64,000 bases of DNA from Bubalus kerabau. Lineage: Eukaryota; Chordata; Mammalia; Artiodactyla; Bovidae. The position numbers and the translations under genes are program-made. Under the pieces are notes generated by a model. It saw only the letters and a program-made list of their open reading frames with translations. It had not been told where the DNA came from and searched no databases. Of this stretch, positions 59,074-64,000 are shown piece after piece (the stretch's first letter is position 1; every line of letters starts with the position of its first letter). The DNA lies in assembly GCF_029407905.1 (NCBI RefSeq), contig NC_073630.1:49873001-49937000 (forward strand). Direction: 5' to 3'.

Positions 59074-60665
59074 CAGATCAGATCAGTCGCTCAGTCGTGT
59101 CCGACTCTTTGCGACCCCATGAATCGCAGCACGCCAGGCCTCCCTGTCCATCACCAGCTCCTGGAGTTCACTGAGACTCACGTCCATCCAGTGGTGGACG
59201 ATGACTTGATGGCATCCATGGAGTCAGTGATGCCATCCAGCCATCTCATCCTCTGTCGTCCCCTTCTCCTCCTGCCCCCAATCCCTCCCAGCATTAGAGT
59301 CTTTTCCAATGAGTCAGCTCTTCGCATGAGGTGGCCAAAGTACTGGAGTTTCAGCTTTAGCATCATTCCTTCCAAAGAAATCCCAGGGCTGATCTCCTTC
59401 AGAATGGACTGGTTGGATCTCCTTGCAGTCCAAGGGACTCTCAAAAGTCTTCTCCAACACCACAGTTCAAAAGCATCAATTCTTCGGTGCTCAGCCTTCT
59501 TCACAGTCCAACTCTCACATCCATACATGACCACAGGAAAAACCATAGCCTTGACTAGACGAACCTTTGTTGGCAAAGTAATGTCTCTGCTTTTGAATAT
59601 GCTATTTAGGTTGGTCATAACTTTCCTTCCAAGAAGTAAGTGTCTTTTAATTTCATGGCTGCAGTCACCAACTGCAGTGATTTTGGAGCCCAGAAAAATA
59701 AAGTCTGACACTGTTTCCACTGTTTCCCCATCTATTTCCCATGAAATGATGGGACCGGATGCCATGATCTTCGTTTTCTGAATGTTGAGCTTTAAGCCAA
59801 CTTTTTCACTCTCCTCTTTCACTTTCATCAAGAGGCTTTTGAGTTCCTCTTCACTTTCTGCCATAAGGGTGGTGTCATCTGCATATCAGAGCTTATTGAT
59901 ATTTCTCCCGGCAATCTTGATTCCAGCTTGTGTTTCTTCCAGTCCAGCATTTCTCATGATGTACTTTGCATATAAGTTAAATAAACAGGGTGACAATATA
60001 CAGCCTTGACGCACTCTTTTTCCTATTTGGAACCAGTCTGTTGTTGTTCTATGTCGAGTTCTAACTGTTGCTTCCTGACCTGCATACAAATTTCTCAAGA
60101 GGCAGGTCAGGTGGTCTGGTATTCCCATCTCTTTCAGAATTTTCCACAGTTTATCGTGATCCACACAGTCAAAGCCTTTGGCATAGTCAATAAAGCAGAA
60201 ATAGATGCTTTTCTGGAACTCTCTTGCTTTTTCCATGATCCAGCGGATGTTGGCAATTTGATCTCTGGTTCCTCTGCCTTTTCTAAAACCAGCTTGAACA
60301 TCAGGAAGTTCACGGTTCACTTCCTGAAGTGAACTGGCTGAAGTGAACTGCTGAAGCCTGGCTTGGAGAATTTTGAGCATTACTTTCCTAGCGTGTGAGA
60401 TGAGTGCAATTGTGTGGTAGTTTGAGCATTCTTTGGCATTGCCTTTCTTTGGGATTGGAATGAAAACTGACCTTTTCCAGTCCTGTGGCCACTGCTGAGT
60501 TTTCCAAATTTGCTGGCATATTGAGTGCAGCACTTTCACAACATCATCTTTCAGGATTTGGAATAGCTCAACTGGAATTCCATCACCTCCACTAGCTTTG
60601 TTCGTAGTGATGCTTTCTAAGGCCCACTTGACTTCACATTCCAGGATGTCTGGCTTTTGCCAGTG
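59074..60665 (-). pseudogene. BovB (RTE) LINE, dead ORF2, antisense
   Basis: About 1.6 kb of BovB on the minus strand with a (GATCA)n-like tail at 59.07-59.09 kb. It is 5'-truncated inside the reverse transcriptase. On the minus strand the blocks FRKGRGTRDQIANIRWI, FIDYAKGFDCVDHDK and LNIQKTKIMASG can be read. The catalytic YADD block is present, but the Arg codon just before it is TGA (near 59.885 kb), consistent with CpG decay of CGA. This stop splits the frame. The 217- and 228-residue open frames are its two halves. Confidence 0.93.
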
Positions 60666-61139
60666 ACGTGTAGTGGTTTTTGAGATTATAATCTCTTTTT
60701 CAACTCAAAGCTTTCAGTTAACCAAATAAGTTGAAATGGAAATTTATGATTTCTTCTCATTGATCCTTTTTATTTGATTTGAAATTGCTTATTGACAATG
60801 TTATTCTGAAATTGAACATCATGTCTGTGAGCTAGTACCTAGTATCATGCACAGAACTATGTTCAACAAATTCTATTCTTTTCTTGAAGAAAAGGAGTCA
60901 TTTCTTGAGAACAGGTAATATCTTTGAATAACTTGTTTATAAAAGATGGGTCAAGAGAGTTTAGTCTTTGTGCCTTAGTGGGGAATCCAGCTATGCTTAT
61001 AACTAATATAAAGTAGAACACGGTGACTCCTATAGTAGAGACATTTTGCAAGTACATAAAAATAAGGAATGATTACTTAGGACTGGGGATTTCATCAATG
61101 GCTTTGTGAAGGATTTCTTACTCTTACTAGTTTTAAACA

Positions 61140-61275
61140 GCGCCCCCCCCCCCCCACCCCCCCCCACCATGCCATTTGGCTTGGGATCTTAGTTCCCTGG
61201 CCAGGACTTGAAGCTAAGCCCTCAAACAGTGAAAGTGCCAAGTCCTAAACACTGGACTGCCAGGGAATTCCCTTA
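61140..61275 (-). mobile_element. CHR-2 type SINE with poly(C) head
   Basis: An antisense copy, CTTAGTTCCCTGGCCAGGAC to GACTGCCAGGGAATTCCC, preceded by about 30 bases of almost pure C. Confidence 0.83.
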
Positions 61276-62045
61276 AACTTTCAAATTATGCTAGAGAAAG
61301 ATGAGTTCTGGGAATCTGGAGGCAGGATATTTTGTTCAGGAATACCTGGGATACTGTCTGTTCTCTGACCCTCCCTGTCAGGACATGTAGTTCTTGTAGG
61401 AGACAGATTAGTTTAAAAACTGCAAGTGCCCAATGTTTGTAAAGATTCCTTTAAATGGAAGAAAACAGAATCAATAGAAGGGTAAGACTAAGTAGTGGCT
61501 GAGTGAAAATGTGGTGTCTAGTCAGCTCTGCTAGACTGGGCCTGAGAAGTGTGTCCCTGGCAACTGTGAATGTTAGGGAGCCTGGGCCACCGCAGGTCTG
61601 TGCCAGGTTAGGCTGCTTGTGCTTCTGTTCTACGTAGCCACTGCCATTCAGTTAAATTTTGTATCTTTGGGTAAATAGAGTAGGAACTAGATTAGGCCAG
61701 GTAGATCAGGAATGAGAGAGATTATCTGTGGATCTCTTTGTGCCTATTTGTAACCCATTTGGAATGTTACACAATTAACATGAGAATATATTCTTCTGTC
61801 ATTATTATGATAATTTAGAAGCCTCTAGTTCTACTTCCTTCTCCAGAGGTAACCAGTTTTAAAATTTTGAGATATATTCTTCCAATTTTCCATGTATCTA
61901 AATGCATATAAAAGTATATGAATGTAGTTTGGGTTTTCTTCAGGACAGGTGGGCTCATATTACTGTATTTGTATAGTATAATGTTTACTTTAAAAAGTTA
62001 ATGATTCTTGAGTTCTTAGTGTACATTTAGAATTAATTTTCTTGG

Positions 62046-62154
62046 GAATTCCCTGGTGGTCCAGTGGTTAGGATTTGGTGGGCCTGGTTTCCATCCCTGG
62101 TTGGGGAACTAAGATTCTGCAAGCCATGTAGTGTAGCCAAAAAAAAAAAAAAGG
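62046..62154 (+). mobile_element. CHR-2 type SINE with target-site duplication
   Basis: A sense copy with a poly(A) tail, between AATTTTCTTGG (62035-62045) and AATTTTCCTGG (62155-62165). Confidence 0.86.
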
Positions 62155-62279
62155 AATTTTCCTGGCACCATTTACAAAAATAGAATGAGAAATAGATTTG
62201 TGATAAAGGGAAAGTTTCTTAAAATATAAGGAAGATAGTTTACTATCCACTGTTGATGTATTTGCACGAGGTGTCTTCC

Positions 62280-63160
62280 GTTTTTTTAATTGAGCAAAAT
62301 GTATGTAAAATAAGACTTATTTTTTTTAACCATTTTTAGCTGTACAGTTCAGTGGTATTCAGTTCAGTTCAGTTCAGTTGCTCAGTCGTGTCCGACTCTT
62401 TGCGACCCCATGAATTGCAGCACACCAGGCCTCCCTGTCCATCACCAACTCCAGGAGTTCACTCAGACTCACGTCCATCGAGTCAGTGATGCCATCCAGC
62501 CATCTCATCCTCCGTCATCCCCTTCTCCTCCTGCCCCCAATCCCTCCCAGCATCAGAGTCTTTTCCAATGAGTCAACTCTTCGCATGAGGTGGCCAAAGT
62601 ACTGGAGTTTCAGCTTTAGCATCATTCCTTCCAAAGAAATCCCAGGGCTGATCTCCTTCACAATGGACTGGTTGGATCTCCTTGCAGTCCAAGGGACTCT
62701 CAAGAGTCTTCTCCAAGACCACAGTTCATGCAAAAGCATCAATTCTTCGGCGCTCAGCCTTCTTCACAGTCCAACTCTCACATCCATACATGACCACTGG
62801 AAAAACCGTAGCCTATCGTTACTACCATCCATCTTCAGAACTTTTTCCATCTTCCTAAACTGAAACTCTGAACCCATTAATTAACTCTGTTCCCCCTTAC
62901 CCTGAGCCCTTGGTAACTACCATTCTGCTTTCTGTCTCTAAATTCGACTGCTCTACGTACCTCATGTGAGTGGAGTCATACAGTATTCTCCTTTTGTGAC
63001 TGGCTTATTTCACTTAACATGAGGTCTTCAAGGTTCATCCATGTTGTAGCATGTGTCAGAATTTCCTGCCTTTTTAAGGTAGAATAGTGTTTAATTGTAT
63101 GCATGTACTACCACATTTTAAAAATCCATCCATCTCCTGGTAGACATTTGGGTTGTGTTT
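62280..63160 (-). mobile_element. Old L1 3' end, split by BovB
   Basis: TTAGCTGTACAGTTCAGTGG before and TGGTAACTACCATTCTGC after the BovB insert are antisense mammalian L1 3'UTR sequence. Confidence 0.7.
62358..62816 (-). mobile_element. BovB 3' end nested in L1
   Basis: (CAGTT)n followed by about 450 bp of antisense BovB. Both open frames in this interval are fragments of it. Confidence 0.9.
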
Positions 63161-63685
63161 GAGTTTTTTGTTTGTTGGGTTTTGGTGGGAGGAATCTTGG
63201 GTTTTTTGTTTGTTTGTTATTGAAAAGTGGATACGGTAAAATTGAATTTGATAGAACTATGCAACGCTCTACACTCCTGTAGAGACCCACTGTTTGAAAA
63301 TAGTGTTTGCTGCCACAGGGATGATTTTACTTTTTACAACTCAAATATATTATGGCTGTTGGAAAAATGACTTAAAATGCTTATCCTACTAGTGGTAGAC
63401 ACCACGGTGGTCAAAGGTATAATATAATGTTAGACTGGATATAGATGACTTGAGGTTTTAAATATAATCATTGGATAATTGTGACAATTAGTAAAATGTA
63501 CAAAATTATGTGCACTCTGAAGTGCCCAAAACAGAGATGGTGTTGTAATACATGTCCTAGTATTACATGATTGACTTAAGAACTGTTTGAAGAATTTAAA
63601 CTATTAGATAGGTGAAATAAAACAGCCCCTGCATCTGATGAAATAACTTGGTTGATAAATGTAACCTAAAATAGGGAGGAGTTAC

Positions 63686-64000
63686 AACCTGTCCAACCAG
63701 TCCATTCTAAAGAGATCAGTCCTGGGTGTTCTTTGGAAGGACTGATGCTAAAGCTGAAACTCCAATACTTTGACCACCTCATGCAAAGAGTTGACTCACT
63801 GAAAAAGACTCTGATGCTGGGAGGGATTGGGGGCAGGAGGAGAAGGGGATGACGGAGGATGAGATGGCTGGATGGCATCACTGACTCGATGGACGTGAGT
63901 CTGAGTGAACTCCAGGAGTTGGTGATGGACAGGGAGGCCTGGCGTGCTGCAGTTCATGGGGTTGCAAAGAGTTGCACACGACTGAGCGACTGAACTGAAC
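63686..64000 (+). mobile_element. BovB 3' end, reaching window end
   Basis: Sense BovB from CAACCTGTCCAACCAGTCC to GACTGAACTGAAC. It is the inverted counterpart of the copy at 62.36-62.82 kb. Confidence 0.9.

Larger units (their letters stand above)
31322..64000 (+). other. RBPJ: RBPJ intron 1 (continues beyond window)
   Basis: Everything downstream of the second donor is read as the first intron, because no segment matching the common RBPJ exon (start KFGERPPPKR) is seen up to the window end. Between annotated repeats, these stretches look like ordinary AT-rich intron with nothing I can name: 32.44-35.03, 35.48-37.39, 38.99-40.60, 40.83-42.17, 44.67-45.43, 45.99-47.47, 50.1-52.25, 52.91-53.51, 56.12-56.76, 58.69-59.07, 60.67-61.14, 61.28-62.03 and 63.16-63.68 kb. 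A few MIR or L2 scraps occur inside them. The long intron after an alternative promoter is usual for this gene. Confidence 0.8.

Noticed and set aside
59178..60539. Minus-strand 228- and 217-residue frames as two genes
   Set aside because: They are the two halves of one BovB reverse transcriptase split by a TGA.
1..64000. CRISPR arrays, operons, phage or plasmid systems
   Set aside because: The recurrent units are dispersed SINEs and LINEs in a ruminant genome; there is no bacterial gene organisation anywhere.

Overview
This window is vertebrate nuclear DNA from a ruminant, most likely a bovid. The evidence is the density of ruminant-lineage repeats: Bov-tA and BovA2 SINEs, BovB (RTE-type) LINEs, artiodactyl CHR-2 tRNA-Glu SINEs and artiodactyl L1 tails, over an older mammalian layer of L2, MIR, MER5-like and Tigger-like remnants. 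I cannot tell cattle from buffalo, sheep or goat by reading alone.

The one protein-coding locus I can name is RBPJ, the DNA-binding effector of Notch signalling (CSL, RBP-J kappa), on the + strand. A CpG island at about 29.4-32.4 kb holds two alternative first coding exons. One begins MDQMEGSPVEEPPAHAPS and has its donor at 31090. The other encodes MAPVVTG and has its donor at 31322. Both end in phase 2, as needed to join the same downstream exon (KFGERPPPKR... in known RBPJ proteins). That exon is not in the window, so everything from about 31.3 kb to 64 kb reads as RBPJ intron 1. The island carries CCAAT, NRF1-like, GC-box, TCTCGCGAG and YY1-type motifs, plus three CSL/RBPJ core sites within about 200 bp, one overlapping a kappaB-like site; this suggests possible autoregulation.

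Layout: 1-29.4 kb is the 5' flank, or an intron of a more distal RBPJ promoter. It holds many SINEs, L1 and L2 fragments and one probable solo LTR of an endogenous retrovirus (about 9.86-10.37 kb), and no supportable gene. The promoter core and the first 5-6 kb of intron (29.2-37.4 kb) are free of ruminant SINEs. From 37.4 kb onward the intron is repeat-rich, with a strong CTCF-like motif at 39.34 kb, two splice-flanked exon candidates (45.43 kb and 57.89 kb, unproven) and two longer dead BovB copies in inverted orientation (53.5-55.7 kb + and 59.1-60.7 kb -).

I found no operon, CRISPR array, phage or other novel system. Apart from RBPJ, the open reading frames are LINE remnants, translated SINEs or chance GC-rich frames. 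The best leads are regulatory: the CSL/kappaB cluster, a conserved reading frame upstream of the RBPJ ATG whose mouse start codon is ATC here, and the candidate intronic exons.
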